Assembly (NCBI RefSeq): GCF_900095695.1
Contig: NZ_FMIQ01000059.1
Coordinates: 1-64,000 of the forward strand
DNA from: Hafnia alvei
GTDB lineage: Bacteria; Pseudomonadota; Gammaproteobacteria; Enterobacterales; Enterobacteriaceae
Length of the DNA stretch: 64,000 nucleotides
Reading direction: 5' to 3'
This document shows positions 46,589 through 56,743 of the stretch, piece by piece. Positions within the stretch are counted from its first letter, which is position 1. The number at the start of each line of letters is the position of its first letter. Below the pieces are notes generated by a model. That model was given only the letters and a program-made list of their open reading frames with translations. It had not been told where the DNA came from and made no database searches. Position numbers and translations under genes: made by a program.

Positions 46589-48235
46589 ATGAAAAGCAGC
46601 CCTTTTCTTTTAGCGCTGTTCCCCGTTGTGCTGTTCTTTGCCGGAGCGTTGCCAATATTGGCAGCGCTGCTGGCACTGACTCAGCCGCTGTCTGACATTT
46701 CCTCTTTCAATAACTTCATCCAGCCGTGGACGCTTTTACTCCAATGGCCAGGTTTGATGCGCTCGGTTGGCCTGAGTTTATGGAGCGCAATCGCCGCTAC
46801 CTTAATATCACTTTGGTTGGCATTAGCGCTTTGCGGGCAAGTTATACAGCGCGCCAGCGGGACCGCTCGCGCTGTTTCGAGCGCGATTTTAGCCATGCCG
46901 CATATTGCACTGGCGACCGGACTCATACTGCTGTTATCTCCTTCAGGTTGGCTACTCAGGCTTATATCCCCAACATTTACGGGTTTTGTGCGTCCGCCAG
47001 ATTGGCCTATCGTCAATGACCCTTATGCCCTGTCCTTAATTCTTTTACTGGTGATCAAAGAGACACCCTTTTTATTTTTGCTGGCGTTTAACATCGCGGG
47101 GCGAATTGATGTGGTCCGTCAAATGCAGGCTGGTAACGCATTGGGTTACCACAGTGAAAAAGTCTGGTGGTTGCTATTAGTGCCGCAAATACTGGTGGCC
47201 CTGCGCCTGCCGCTGTTTTGCGTGCTCGCCTTTGGGCTATCCGCCGTGGATATTGCGATTCTATTGGGGCCACAGCAGCCAACCACCTTGGCGTTGTTAG
47301 TTTGGCAATGGATAAGCGAACCCTCGATGGGGCACCAGTCTTTGGCCGCCGCTGGCACGCTGTTGCTTATTGCGATGACATTAGCCAGCTTTGGCGCATG
47401 GGGATGCGGTGAAAAACTCTGGTTGAAATATTGTCGCAACGCTTATGGGCAAAGACGCAACACATGGCGTATGCCGCTTGCTCCGCTCTGGACAATTGGC
47501 GTGCTGTTAACGCTAGGTGCTTACGCGGTACTCTTCGTTTGGTCTATTGCGTGGCGTTGGCCTTTCTCTTCTTCTTTCCCGCTACAGTGGACCGATGATT
47601 ATTGGCTTACCAGCATTCATCAGCTCAGTGCGCCGATTATGAATAGCCTGCTCATTGCGGGGATGGCGAACCTGTTAAGCTTGGTGCTGTGCGTTGGTTT
47701 TTTGGAGTGGCAATTTTATACGCGTAGCAAAACGAACTTTTGGCTTCTGCTCGCCCCACTGTTGATACCACAAATCAGCCTAATCTTCGGCTTACAACAC
47801 ATGGCCGCTTGGCTGGATGTTATTGGCCTGCTGCCCAGCGTTGTCTTTGCCCATATGGTGTTTATCGTTCCGTACTATTTTCTTAGCCTCAGCGGCGCGT
47901 GGCAGGCTTTCGATTCACGACTGCTCTACACCGCACAATCTCTTGGCAAAGCGCCTTGGACCTGTTTCTGGCGCATCAAGATGCGTTTATTGAGCAAACC
48001 ACTAACGCTTTCCGTTGCGCTAGGTTTCGCGGTTAGCATGGGATTATATTTACCCACGCTGGGCTTAGGCGCTGGGCGCTTCCCCACATTGGCAACTGAA
48101 ACCGTTGCCTATGCATCCGGTATCGATCGTCGAATGGCTGCCGTTGCGGCCCTGTGGCAAACGTTCATTCCGCTTTTGGTTTACGGTATCGCGCTATTTC
48201 TGCCATTCATATTAACAAGGAATAAAAAACTGTGA
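46589..48235 (+). CDS. ynjC: ABC transporter permease YnjC-like (two fused permease halves)
   Basis: 548 residues with about 12 hydrophobic segments in two BPD_transp_1 halves. Each half has an EAA-like cytoplasmic loop: QMQAGNALGYHSEKVWWLLL near 174 and TAQSLGKAPWTCFWRIKMR near 450. The fused layout resembles ThiP and FbpB, and the neighbour is YnjD-like, so I call it YnjC (E. coli about 511 residues). The start is the ATG at 46589, three bases after the purR stop; a GTG just before it also opens the frame and no strong ribosome site is seen, so translation may be coupled to purR. The transported solute is unknown. The usual binding-protein gene ynjB is not in the window. Confidence 0.85.
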   Translation: MKSSPFLLALFPVVLFFAGALPILAALLALTQPLSDISSFNNFIQPWTLLLQWPGLMRSVGLSLWSAIAATLISLWLALALCGQVIQRASGTARAVSSAILAMPHIALATGLILLLSPSGWLLRLISPTFTGFVRPPDWPIVNDPYALSLILLLVIKETPFLFLLAFNIAGRIDVVRQMQAGNALGYHSEKVWWLLLVPQILVALRLPLFCVLAFGLSAVDIAILLGPQQPTTLALLVWQWISEPSMGHQSLAAAGTLLLIAMTLASFGAWGCGEKLWLKYCRNAYGQRRNTWRMPLAPLWTIGVLLTLGAYAVLFVWSIAWRWPFSSSFPLQWTDDYWLTSIHQLSAPIMNSLLIAGMANLLSLVLCVGFLEWQFYTRSKTNFWLLLAPLLIPQISLIFGLQHMAAWLDVIGLLPSVVFAHMVFIVPYYFLSLSGAWQAFDSRLLYTAQSLGKAPWTCFWRIKMRLLSKPLTLSVALGFAVSMGLYLPTLGLGAGRFPTLATETVAYASGIDRRMAAVAALWQTFIPLLVYGIALFLPFILTRNKKL

Positions 48236-48858
48236 CGGTTTTAGCGCTCGAGCAATTTCAGCTTTTCCTACATGGCACACCGCTAACTTCAGCGTTGAAT
48301 ACCCGCGTAGAAGGCGGCCAAATACTCACGCTGATGGGGCCAAGCGGCTGCGGGAAATCGAGCTTATTGCTGGCTATGGCGGGACATGCTCACGCCCCGC
48401 TGTCAGCGCAGGGAAAAGTGCTGATTGATAATCGCGAGGTGACTGAGCTTCCTACCTATCAGCGAAAGATAGGGCTGTTATTCCAAGATGATTTGCTGTT
48501 TCCCCACCTTAACGTTGAGCAAAACTTGCTCTTCGCATTACCAGATAACACCAGCAGAGAAGAACAGCATCAGCAGGTCGCACAGGCATTGGGGAAAATT
48601 GGCATGAACGAATTTTCATCTCGCTATCCTGATGAATTATCTGGCGGCCAGCGCGCCAGAATCAGTTTGTTACGCACCCTGCTTTCTCGCCCTCGCGTGG
48701 TGGCTTTGGATGAGCCTTTTTCCAAGCTTGATAAAGCGCTGCGACAACAGTTTCGCCAGTGGGTCTTTAGCGAATTACGTCAGGCGAATATTGCCACCCT
48801 GCTAGTGACACACGACGAAGACGATGTTCCGCCAAATGGCCAAATCATCATGCTCTAA
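48232..48858 (+). CDS. ynjD: ABC transporter ATP-binding protein YnjD-like
   Basis: 208 residues beginning at a GTG (48232) that overlaps the ynjC stop by four bases; aagga lies nine bases upstream. Complete ABC ATPase: Walker A LMGPSGCGKSSLLLAMAGHA near residue 32, Q-loop IGLLFQDDLLFPHLNVEQNL near 78, signature ELSGGQRARISLLRTLLSRP near 137, Walker B VVALDEPFSKLDKA near 158 and H-loop LLVTHDEDDVP near 191. It matches E. coli YnjD (about 217 residues). It is encoded with its permease downstream of purR and ends 2 bp before the converging punR stop. Confidence 0.88.
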   Translation: MTVLALEQFQLFLHGTPLTSALNTRVEGGQILTLMGPSGCGKSSLLLAMAGHAHAPLSAQGKVLIDNREVTELPTYQRKIGLLFQDDLLFPHLNVEQNLLFALPDNTSREEQHQQVAQALGKIGMNEFSSRYPDELSGGQRARISLLRTLLSRPRVVALDEPFSKLDKALRQQFRQWVFSELRQANIATLLVTHDEDDVPPNGQIIML

Positions 48859-48860
48859 TC

Positions 48861-49769
48861 CTATTCAGGGCTCAGCCACTCTTGATTCATCGTTTCAGTA
48901 TCACCTAAATAATCAAGCAACCAGTCAATCGCCGGCGAACGGGTATGATCTTCCCAAGTTACGCAGCAAGCGCTATCAGGAAACGGTTGAGCCAATTCTA
49001 AGATCTTCAGCTTACCCGCATGAACCAACGGTTCTGCCATGTGTGCAGGCATCAAGCCAACGCAAAGCCCATTCTCCAGGCAATCGCAGGCCGACTGCCA
49101 ATCAGGCACCACCAAGCGGCGCTGGTTATCTAATAGCCACGTATCGCGCTTAGGCAGATCTCGAGATGTGTCTTCAATGCATAAAGCAGGAAAGGGACGA
49201 ATTTTGTCGTCACTTAACTCACCCTCCAGCGTTGCCAGCGGATGATCGGGGCTAACCAGACAATGCCAGCGTAGAAACCCCATATCGCGAAAAGAAAAAC
49301 GCCCTCCGGCGGGAACCGCGCGCGTCGCTCCTATCGCCACCTCTACGCGTCCGGCGACCAGTGCATCCCATACGCCGTTGAACACTTCTGGGTGGATCAT
49401 TAATTCCATATCAGGAAAATGGCGGTAAAAATCGACCACCAGTTGGCGACTTCGGCGAGGATTAACGATGCGATCTACTGCAACATTTAGCTGTCCACGC
49501 CAGCCATTTGCTACCTGTTGACATTGACGGCGGGTGGAATTCATTTTTTTGATAATAGTTCGAGCTTCATCAACAAAAAATGCGCCTGCCTCGGTGAGCT
49601 CAACATCTCGATGACGCCGCTCAAACAGTGATACCGCTAGCCAAGTTTCTAGTTGGCGGACCGTATAACTCACGGCAGACGGCACACGGTGCAGTTCTTG
49701 GGCTGCGGCACTAAAACTTCCCGTCCTAGCAACCGCATCAACAACCTCTAATGAGTATTCCGACCACAT
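48861..49769 (-). CDS. punR: LysR-type purine nucleoside regulator PunR
   Basis: 302 residues from the ATG at 49769 (gagg eight bases upstream), opening MWSEYSLEVVDAVARTGSFS exactly like E. coli PunR (YdhB). Helix-turn-helix AAAQELHRVPSAVSYTVRQL is followed by the effector domain with FNGVWDALVAGRVEVAIGAT near 130 and PFPDSACCVTWEDHTRSPAI near the end. E. coli PunR activates the divergent transporter gene punC to allow adenosine use as nitrogen source. Here it has the same divergent arrangement with a 140-bp gap. A longer frame reaching 49820 has no supporting homology. Confidence 0.95.
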   Translation of the reverse strand: MWSEYSLEVVDAVARTGSFSAAAQELHRVPSAVSYTVRQLETWLAVSLFERRHRDVELTEAGAFFVDEARTIIKKMNSTRRQCQQVANGWRGQLNVAVDRIVNPRRSRQLVVDFYRHFPDMELMIHPEVFNGVWDALVAGRVEVAIGATRAVPAGGRFSFRDMGFLRWHCLVSPDHPLATLEGELSDDKIRPFPALCIEDTSRDLPKRDTWLLDNQRRLVVPDWQSACDCLENGLCVGLMPAHMAEPLVHAGKLKILELAQPFPDSACCVTWEDHTRSPAIDWLLDYLGDTETMNQEWLSPE

Positions 49770-49909
49770 GTGCGCTACCTCACTTTTCTTGCTTTCAAAA
49801 ATTTTCATCCATGATAGCAAATATTAGCGTTTCACAAGTAATTTGAGAGATCGCTACACTCCCCGCGTCACACATTCATTCTGCAACAAATATATAACGA
49901 GTCAAAATA

Positions 49910-51136
49910 ATGCGAACTTCATCATTTTTCATGTTCTATCTGGCCGGATTGAGCATGCTGGGATATCTGGCCACTGATATGTATCTTCCTGCTTTTGGTG
50001 CGATGCAGCAGGATCTTAATGCTTCCGCTGGTGCCATCAGTGCGAGTCTCAGTATTTTCCTCGCCGGTTTTGCCTTCGCGCAGCTGGTATGGGGGCCTCT
50101 GTCCGATCGCATCGGACGTAAGCCGGTTTTAGCCATGGGCTTAACCCTGTTTAGTCTTGGCTGCTTGGGCATGCTGTGGGTGGATACCACCACAGAGCTT
50201 CTGGTGCTGCGCTTTGTGCAGGCGATTGGGGTGTGCTCTGCCGCCGTGACGTGGCAGGCGCTGGTTATCGACCGCTACAGCAAAGGCGTTGCCAATCGCG
50301 TGTTCGCTACCATCATGCCGTTGGTGGCATTGTCCCCAGCTCTTGCGCCGCTATTGGGCGCGTGGTTGCTTAACCATTTAGAATGGCAGGCTATCTTTGC
50401 CGTGCTGTTTGGCATCTCTTTGCTGCTGTTAATCCCAACCCTCATGCTTAAAGATGAGCGTCGGAAACCCGCAGAAAACCAGCCTAAAGAGAACATCAGC
50501 TTTTTCCAACTGATGCGCTCGAATATTTTCTCCGGCAACGTGATGATTTTCGCGGCGTGCTCCGCCGGTTTCTTCGCGTGGCTCACCGGTTCACCGTTCA
50601 TTTTAGGCGATATGGGCTATGGCCCGAATGACATTGGTCTAAGCTATGTTCCACAGACCATCGCATTTTTGATTGGCGGCTATGGCTGCCGCGCGCTGCT
50701 GAGCCGTATCGGCGGAAACTTAATGCTGCCTTGGCTGTTAGTGGTATACAGCCTGAGCATGGTAGGAATGTTTGCGATGGCGTTGCTGAGTTCACCGGGA
50801 CTCTTTGCGCTGTTAGTCCCTTTCTGCATTATGGCCATGGCAAACGGCGCGATTTACCCTATCGTGGTTGCCAATGCATTAACGCCATTCCCAGAAAGCA
50901 GTGGCAAAGCAGCGGCATTGCAGAACACTCTACAGTTGGGCGTCTGTTTCTTGGCAAGCCTGCTGGTATCCGTTTTTGTCGAGTCAGCGTTATTGGCCAC
51001 AACCGCCATCATGGCGGGCACCGTAGTATTGGTTGCTTTCGGTTACTGGCTCAAAAGTGACAACGTCACAAGAAAATTATCCGATGAATCGCTAGCGGCG
51101 AGTGAATCAGGTAAAAAACATCAGTCACAGCATTAA
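49910..51136 (+). CDS. punC: MFS purine nucleoside transporter PunC
   Basis: 408 residues, 12 membrane helices, Bcr/CflA branch of the major facilitator superfamily. [19 protein letters not shown] near residue 19 and [20 protein letters not shown] near 57 contain the family motif A ([11 protein letters not shown]). [20 protein letters not shown] and [20 protein letters not shown] match E. coli PunC (YdhC, about 403 residues). Known to import purine nucleosides in E. coli under PunR. With purR nearby, three separate purine functions cluster in 5.6 kb. Confidence 0.95.
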   Translation: MRTSSFFMFYLAGLSMLGYLATDMYLPAFGAMQQDLNASAGAISASLSIFLAGFAFAQLVWGPLSDRIGRKPVLAMGLTLFSLGCLGMLWVDTTTELLVLRFVQAIGVCSAAVTWQALVIDRYSKGVANRVFATIMPLVALSPALAPLLGAWLLNHLEWQAIFAVLFGISLLLLIPTLMLKDERRKPAENQPKENISFFQLMRSNIFSGNVMIFAACSAGFFAWLTGSPFILGDMGYGPNDIGLSYVPQTIAFLIGGYGCRALLSRIGGNLMLPWLLVVYSLSMVGMFAMALLSSPGLFALLVPFCIMAMANGAIYPIVVANALTPFPESSGKAAALQNTLQLGVCFLASLLVSVFVESALLATTAIMAGTVVLVAFGYWLKSDNVTRKLSDESLAASESGKKHQSQH

Positions 51137-51455
51137 TTTATTTTTGTCTCCTTTACGCTAAACCATTGAGCAGCGGTGCGGATTCATACTTGAGTCTCTC
51201 ACCGCTGCGTCCTATACTGCGAAGGTTGCTTTTACAATTATTCTGCTAGTAAGTAACTTTTGCTTTCCGATGTGCGGAGCACATCACATTTTTTCTTAAG
51301 GATGAGTCCCTGCTAACCGCATGGGTTTCCTCAGTTTTCCATTTTTCTAAGTCGGGTTAAACACCGCGGATTATCCGTTGGTACTCGTGCGCCTTTAGAT
51401 TGCCAACGCTCTCTAGCAGGTCAGTTTTATGAAGAATTTGGTTCATGGAGAAACT
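51137..51455. other. cfa upstream region
   Basis: 319 bp without a gene. It contains the stationary-phase type promoter at 51212-51218 and a leader of about 235 nt before cfa. In E. coli the long cfa leader is a target of small RNAs such as RydC; a comparable pairing site could not be established by eye. Confidence 0.55.
51212..51218 (+). promoter_or_regulatory. sigma-S type -10 element of the cfa promoter
   Basis: ctatact is the preferred RpoS -10 sequence with the C at -13. E. coli cfa has a stationary-phase RpoS promoter with this element close to the gene. Confidence 0.65.
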
Positions 51456-52607
51456 ATGAGTTCATCGTGTATAGAAGATCTAAGCGTGCAAAACAGTCAA
51501 TGGTATCGAATTGCCAGTGAAATGTTGCAGTCGGCAGACATCGAGGTTAATGGCTCGCGCCCTTTTGATATTCGCGTTAAAAATCCACACTTTTTCAAAC
51601 GCGTCTTGCAAGAAGGCTCACTCGGTCTGGGTGAGAGCTATATGGATGGCTGGTGGGAGTGCGACCGTTTAGATATTTTCTTTCAGAAGGTGCTGCGCGC
51701 TGGGCTTGAGAATCAGCTGCCACACCACATCAAAGACACCTTGCGTGTCGCAGCGGCGCGTCTTACCAATCTTCAATCGAAAAAACGTGCATGGATCGTC
51801 GGCAAGGAACACTACGACTTAGGAAATGATCTCTTCAGCCTAATGCTCGATCCCTATATGCAATATTCCTGCGCCTACTGGAAAGATGCGACGACGCTAA
51901 AGCAGGCTCAGGAAGCTAAGCTAAAACTGATCTGTGAAAAGCTTCAACTGCGGCCAGGAATGACCCTGCTGGATATCGGCTGTGGCTGGGGCGGTCTGGC
52001 AGCTTATGCCGCGAAGAACTACGGCGTATCCGTTCACGGCGTCACCATTTCAGCAGAGCAACAGAAAATGGCTCAGGAACGCTGTAAAGATTTAGACGTG
52101 CAGATTTTGCTACAAGACTACCGTGACTTGAACGCACAGTACGATCGCATTGTATCAGTGGGGATGTTCGAGCATGTCGGGCCAAAAAACTACCAAACCT
52201 ACTTCAACGTGGTGGCGCGTAATTTGAAGCCTGATGGGCTTTTCTTACTGCATACTATTGGCGCAAACGAAACCAATATGCATGTGGATCCGTGGATCAA
52301 TAAATATATCTTCCCTAATGGCTGCCTCCCCTCGGTTAAGCACATCGCAACCACCAGTGAAGGTAAATTCGTGATGGAAGACTGGCACAATATTGGGGCT
52401 GATTACGACCGCACGTTGATGGCTTGGTATGAACGTTTCGTCCAGAATTGGCCGAAGATCGAGCATAACTATTCTCAACGCTTCTTCCGCATGTTTAGCT
52501 ATTATCTCAATGCCTGCGCGGGGGCTTTCCGCGCTCGAGATATCCAGCTATGGCAAGTGGTGTTTTCTCCTCGCGGAACTGAAGGCGGCCTGCGCGTAGC
52601 GCGATAA
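51456..52607 (+). CDS. cfa: cyclopropane-fatty-acyl-phospholipid synthase Cfa
   Basis: 383 residues (E. coli about 382) from the ATG at 51456 with ggag five bases upstream. It adds a methylene group from S-adenosylmethionine to unsaturated acyl chains of membrane phospholipids, mostly on entry to stationary phase. The N-terminal lipid-contact domain has FKRVLQEGSLGLGESYMDGW. The methyltransferase domain has LLDIGCGWGGLAAYAAKNYG near 175 and VSVGMFEHVGPKNYQTYF near 235, including the active-site Glu and His. YLNACAGAFRARDIQLWQVV near the C-terminus carries the catalytic cysteine. It ends with a terminator. Confidence 0.97.
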   Translation: MSSSCIEDLSVQNSQWYRIASEMLQSADIEVNGSRPFDIRVKNPHFFKRVLQEGSLGLGESYMDGWWECDRLDIFFQKVLRAGLENQLPHHIKDTLRVAAARLTNLQSKKRAWIVGKEHYDLGNDLFSLMLDPYMQYSCAYWKDATTLKQAQEAKLKLICEKLQLRPGMTLLDIGCGWGGLAAYAAKNYGVSVHGVTISAEQQKMAQERCKDLDVQILLQDYRDLNAQYDRIVSVGMFEHVGPKNYQTYFNVVARNLKPDGLFLLHTIGANETNMHVDPWINKYIFPNGCLPSVKHIATTSEGKFVMEDWHNIGADYDRTLMAWYERFVQNWPKIEHNYSQRFFRMFSYYLNACAGAFRARDIQLWQVVFSPRGTEGGLRVAR

Positions 52608-52629
52608 TATCTGATGGTTATCGGATAGT

Positions 52630-52655
52630 AAAAAGGAGCCCAAAGGCTCCTTTTT
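52630..52655 (+). terminator. cfa terminator
   Basis: aaaaaggagcc-caaa-ggctccttttt, 22 bp after the stop. Confidence 0.9.
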
Positions 52656-52695
52656 GTTTGTCGCTAGCTATTTGGCCACCGATGGCAAACCTGAA

Positions 52696-53577
52696 TTACT
52701 TCAGATATTGGCCGGTACGTAAGGCTTCAATACGCTTATCCAACGGCGGATGTGACAGGAACAGTTCGCTAAATGATTTATTACGACCATTGATGCAAAA
52801 TGCCATCATGCTCCCTTCTTCCTGCGGCTCATAGCTTGTTTTCAAGCGTTGTAGTGCAGCGATCATTTTTTCACGCCCTACTAAATTAGCCGACCCCGCA
52901 TCAGCGCGGAATTCACGATAACGCGAGAACCACATAGTAATAATGCTCGCTAAGATCCCGAATACAATCTCCAATACCATGGATACCGCGAAATAAATCA
53001 TTGGGTTGCCGCTGCTGCTTTCACCCTCATCGCGGTTGCCCGACAAGAATCCAGCAGCTACCTGAGCGATCAGGCGCGAGATGAAGATAACGAAGGTGTT
53101 CACCACGCCCTGAACCAGCGTCATCGTCACCATATCACCATTGGCAACGTGGCTGATTTCGTGCGCGAGCACGGCTTCGGCCTCATCACGACTCATGTTT
53201 TGCAATAAACCGGTGCTCACCGCCACCAGTGATGCATTGCGACGCGCACCTGTTGCGAATGCGTTCATATCCGGTGCGTGGTAAATCGCAACCTGCGGCA
53301 TATCAATACCTGCCTGCTGAGACTGACGGCGGACGGTTTCAACCAACCAACGCTCAGTCTCATTGCGTGGTTGCTCGATAACTTCTCCCCCAACCGAACG
53401 CAAAGCCATCCACTTAGACATCAACAGCGAAACAATAGAACCACCAAAACCGAACAGCAGTGCCATCACCATCAGCCCTTGCACGCTGCTGGACTGGATC
53501 CCTGTCAGGCTTAACACCACACCAAACACCAGCATGACAGCAAGGTTGGTTAGCAGGAACAAAGCGATACGCATCAT
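52696..53577 (-). CDS. htpX: inner-membrane zinc protease HtpX
   Basis: 293 residues, identical in length to E. coli HtpX. M48-family metalloprotease that degrades damaged membrane proteins together with FtsH. Two N-terminal helices precede the cytoplasmic active site [20 protein letters not shown] near residue 137, with the HExxH zinc motif; the third ligand is the glutamate in [16 protein letters not shown] near 222. The gene is under Cpx and heat-shock control in E. coli. A 307-bp gap upstream separates it from prc. Confidence 0.97.
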   Translation of the reverse strand: MMRIALFLLTNLAVMLVFGVVLSLTGIQSSSVQGLMVMALLFGFGGSIVSLLMSKWMALRSVGGEVIEQPRNETERWLVETVRRQSQQAGIDMPQVAIYHAPDMNAFATGARRNASLVAVSTGLLQNMSRDEAEAVLAHEISHVANGDMVTMTLVQGVVNTFVIFISRLIAQVAAGFLSGNRDEGESSSGNPMIYFAVSMVLEIVFGILASIITMWFSRYREFRADAGSANLVGREKMIAALQRLKTSYEPQEEGSMMAFCINGRNKSFSELFLSHPPLDKRIEALRTGQYLK

Positions 53578-53884
53578 GTTATTTATTAATCCTCATTTAT
53601 GGAGCACGCATTATGCGATGCATATACTCGTTTTACTTCAAGTGGCAGAAACATTAGCAACTCTTGTTTGCTACTTTCATGCAACTCGAATGATTTAGTG
53701 TATAGATCGTAAGGCCATCTGCGCGGGATTCAAGTGGTGTTAAGCAATAACACACTAAAGAAACATAACTTTACAATTTGACGTACTAAAAATCACATAA
53801 TTGACTATTTCCCAACCATTCAGCCAGAACGGCAGGCATAAAAAAAGAGCGATTTCTCGCTCTTTTTACTGTTACCGTGCTCGC
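53578..53884. other. htpX upstream region and prc terminator
   Basis: 307 bp. The left part must hold the leftward htpX promoter; no Cpx or heat-shock element was clear by eye. The right end holds the prc terminator. Confidence 0.5.
53842..53867 (-). terminator. prc terminator
   Basis: aaaaagagcga-tttc-tcgctcttttt, perfect stem with A/T runs on both sides, 18 bp after the prc stop on the minus strand. Confidence 0.88.
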
Positions 53885-55915
53885 TTATTTTGAGCTGCCC
53901 TGCATTTGCTGAGCAAGATCAAGCGCAATTTTTACCGTTTCATCCAAGTAAGGATCGGGCTCTTGATAATCTTTTGGCAAATCATCAAGTGATTTAATTG
54001 GCTTTTTGCCCGCAACTTTCAGGCGTTCATTAATGCGTTTCAGGCGGGTTGCATCATCATCTTTGTTCTCTTTCTCACGCTGTGCATAGTTAAGAGAGAC
54101 GATATTTTTGCGATCTTTGAGCGCTTTATAGTGAGCGATGTCCTGCTCAATATATTGGAACTCAGGATTCGACGCGATACGCTGATTGTGATCGGCTAAC
54201 AGAACCGGATCAAACTTCTGCACATCCCCGGCTTTATCGTAGGTAGCCGCTTTAATGCTATCCCAAGGCAAGGCGTTGTCTTCAAAGCTTTCGCCAGTAT
54301 CAATCGATTCCAGCCCCGTCGGCATAATAATATCTGGTGTCACGCCTTTACGCTGAGTACTACCGCCGTTAATACGGTAGAACTTCTGGATTGTGTATTG
54401 AACTGAACCCAGCTCCGGCCACTCTGGACGCAGCATCTGATCGTAAATACGGTTTACCGAACGATATTGTTGCACGGTACCTTTACCGAAGGTTGGTTCA
54501 CCAACAATCAGCGCACGATCGTAATCCTGCATAGCCGCAGCGAAGATTTCTGACGCTGACGCACTGAAGCGATCAACCAGAACTACCAGCGGGCCTTTAT
54601 AGTAAACAACGCCGTCGGTATCCGCATCTTCACGAATTTTACCGTTATTATCGCGCACCTGAACAACAGGACCGTTAGGAATAAACAGGCCAGAAAGCGA
54701 TACCGCTTCGGTTAACGCACCGCCGCCGTTGCTGCGCAGATCGATAATCACGCTGCTCACGTTCTGTTTTTCCAGCTTCTGCAGCTGTACTTTGACGTCG
54801 TCGGTCAGGCCGACGTAGAAGCCAGGAATATCCAGAACCCCGACTTTCTTGCCATCAACGGTTTTCACGCTCATTTTCACCGCGCGATCTTCCAAGCGGA
54901 TCCGTTCACGCGTTAACGTGATAGTGCGTGTTTTGGTACCCTTACCTGCTGGCAGAATTTCCAAACGAACTTTGCTGCCTTTTGGCCCTTTGATCAACTC
55001 AACCACGTCATCAAGACGCCAGCCAATCACATCTACCATCGGTTTGCCCGGCTGGCCAACGCCAACGATGCGATCGCCAACTTTGAGAGATTTACTCTTC
55101 GCTGCAGGTCCACCGGCAACCATCGAGTTAATCTGGGTATAGTCGTCTTCGGTCTGCTGAAGCACTGCACCGATACCTTCCAGAGACAGGCTCATTTCGG
55201 TATTAAACTGCTCAGTATTACGCGGGGACAGATAGTTGGTATGGGGATCAATCTCATGCGCAAACGCGTTCATGAACAGTTGGAAAACGTCTTCGCTTTT
55301 GCTTTGAGTGAGACGTTTAATCGCAAACTGGTAGCGTTTGGTCAGGATTTTTTGAATCTCTGGCCAATCTTTACCGGCCAGTTTCAGGTTCAATTCATCG
55401 TATTTAACTTTGGCTTCCCAAAGCTTATTCAACTCTTCCGTGCTGGTTGGCCACGGTGATTTGCTACGGTCGACATCAATGGTGTCGTTACCGTCGAAAG
55501 TCATCGGAGATTTCAGCAAGGACAGTGCATATTCGTAGCGTTCGAAGCGACGTTTTTGTGCCAAATTAAACAGCGCATAGGCGGTATCTAATTGGCCGGA
55601 TTTTAACTCATCATCCAGCGCCGTCTCACGGTCTTTGAACTGCGCAACGTCAGAGGCCAACAACACGTTATGGTTGTAGTCCAACATATTGAGGTAACGC
55701 GCAAAGATCTTTTTAGAAAAATCATCGTTCAAATCGAACTGACGATAATGAGAGCGCGTAAAACGTGACGTCACCCGTTCACTGACGGTCGCGTGCTGCG
55801 GCTCTTGGCGCAACTGCGGTAACTGATTAATGTTGTAAGCAACATTATCAGCCGCAAAGCTGGCACCAGCGAATAACGCCAGGGCTATCGCTGATACCCT
55901 GAAAAATTTGTTCAT
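53885..55915 (-). CDS. prc: tail-specific protease Prc (Tsp)
   Basis: 676 residues (E. coli about 682) from the ATG at 55915, giving the signal peptide MNKFFRVSAIALALFAGASF cleaved near FAA|DN. Periplasmic S41 protease that degrades proteins with hydrophobic C-termini, works with the adaptor NlpI and limits MepS. A helical N-terminal domain is followed by a PDZ domain (SLEGIGAVLQQTEDDYTQIN to VVELIKGPKGSKVRLEIL). The protease core has FSASASEIFAAAMQ (catalytic Ser) and GEPTFGKGTVQQY (catalytic Lys). It starts 19 bp after the proQ stop, the conserved proQ-prc operon. Confidence 0.97.
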   Translation of the reverse strand: MNKFFRVSAIALALFAGASFAADNVAYNINQLPQLRQEPQHATVSERVTSRFTRSHYRQFDLNDDFSKKIFARYLNMLDYNHNVLLASDVAQFKDRETALDDELKSGQLDTAYALFNLAQKRRFERYEYALSLLKSPMTFDGNDTIDVDRSKSPWPTSTEELNKLWEAKVKYDELNLKLAGKDWPEIQKILTKRYQFAIKRLTQSKSEDVFQLFMNAFAHEIDPHTNYLSPRNTEQFNTEMSLSLEGIGAVLQQTEDDYTQINSMVAGGPAAKSKSLKVGDRIVGVGQPGKPMVDVIGWRLDDVVELIKGPKGSKVRLEILPAGKGTKTRTITLTRERIRLEDRAVKMSVKTVDGKKVGVLDIPGFYVGLTDDVKVQLQKLEKQNVSSVIIDLRSNGGGALTEAVSLSGLFIPNGPVVQVRDNNGKIREDADTDGVVYYKGPLVVLVDRFSASASEIFAAAMQDYDRALIVGEPTFGKGTVQQYRSVNRIYDQMLRPEWPELGSVQYTIQKFYRINGGSTQRKGVTPDIIMPTGLESIDTGESFEDNALPWDSIKAATYDKAGDVQKFDPVLLADHNQRIASNPEFQYIEQDIAHYKALKDRKNIVSLNYAQREKENKDDDATRLKRINERLKVAGKKPIKSLDDLPKDYQEPDPYLDETVKIALDLAQQMQGSSK

Positions 55916-55934
55916 GCCTTGGCTGGCCTCCGTA

Positions 55935-56642
55935 TCAGAACTGCAAGTGTTCTGCGCGCACAATCATCGCCAGACCGTTAGAAAGCTGAACGCGTACACC
56001 ATCTTTGGTGATTTCCAATACGGAAGCGTCCATCGCACTTTTACCTGCGCTGACTTTTACGCCCTGACCTACGGTCAGTTTAGTAATGTCAGTCACCGGT
56101 ACAGCACGCGGTTTAGCTGATTCTGTGTTCGCGCGAGGCGTGCGATCCTGTTGCGGGCGAGGAGTGCGTGGTTTACGCGCTTCTTTATCACCGTTAGCAG
56201 CATCGGTACGACGTGCAGCAGGTTTTTTACCCGCTGGACGTGGGCGACGATTCTCAGTCGTTTCCCCAGCCTCACGTTTTTTCGCCTGCTGTTCTGCACG
56301 TTGTGCTTGAACTCGCGCTTTGGCTTCTTCTAACTGTTGACGAGCGTGTTCCACATGCTGCTCTTCCAGCACACCACACGAATTACCGTCAAGATCGACT
56401 CGTTCCGCACCCACTTTCACGCCGTGCAGATAACGCCAGCTTGAGGTGTACAGACGGAGCGCTGAACGTAGCTGAGTCTTGCTCAGTCCGTTTTCATCTC
56501 CCTGCATCCGCTCAACCAGATCCTGAAAGATACCGATTTTCAACGGACGTGCTTCGCCCTCTGCGCTAAAGCACTGCGGGAAACGCTGGGCTAAAAATGC
56601 AATGACTTCTTTACTACTATTCAACTTGGGTTGATTTTCCAT
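55935..56642 (-). CDS. proQ: RNA chaperone ProQ
   Basis: 235 residues (E. coli about 232). N-terminal FinO-like RNA-binding domain (residues 1-120), with [20 protein letters not shown] and [21 protein letters not shown] long basic, Gln/Ala/Arg/Pro-rich linker (120-180) follows, and then a small C-terminal Tudor-like domain starting [18 protein letters not shown]. It binds the 3' hairpins of many small RNAs and mRNAs. It is cotranscribed with prc. The E. coli order msrC-proQ-prc-htpX is kept here. Confidence 0.97.
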   Translation of the reverse strand: MENQPKLNSSKEVIAFLAQRFPQCFSAEGEARPLKIGIFQDLVERMQGDENGLSKTQLRSALRLYTSSWRYLHGVKVGAERVDLDGNSCGVLEEQHVEHARQQLEEAKARVQAQRAEQQAKKREAGETTENRRPRPAGKKPAARRTDAANGDKEARKPRTPRPQQDRTPRANTESAKPRAVPVTDITKLTVGQGVKVSAGKSAMDASVLEITKDGVRVQLSNGLAMIVRAEHLQF

Positions 56643-56743
56643 GAAATTTCCTGATTACAACGGGTTTGCCAACCAGCGATGGCATGAACAGGCGACATTA
56701 TAATGGCGCTACCGCCAAAAGCCACGCCATACGCACGACAACC

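Noticed and set aside
47146-47439. Opposite-strand frame inside ynjC
   Set aside because: A shadow frame within a well-supported permease gene, with no family features.
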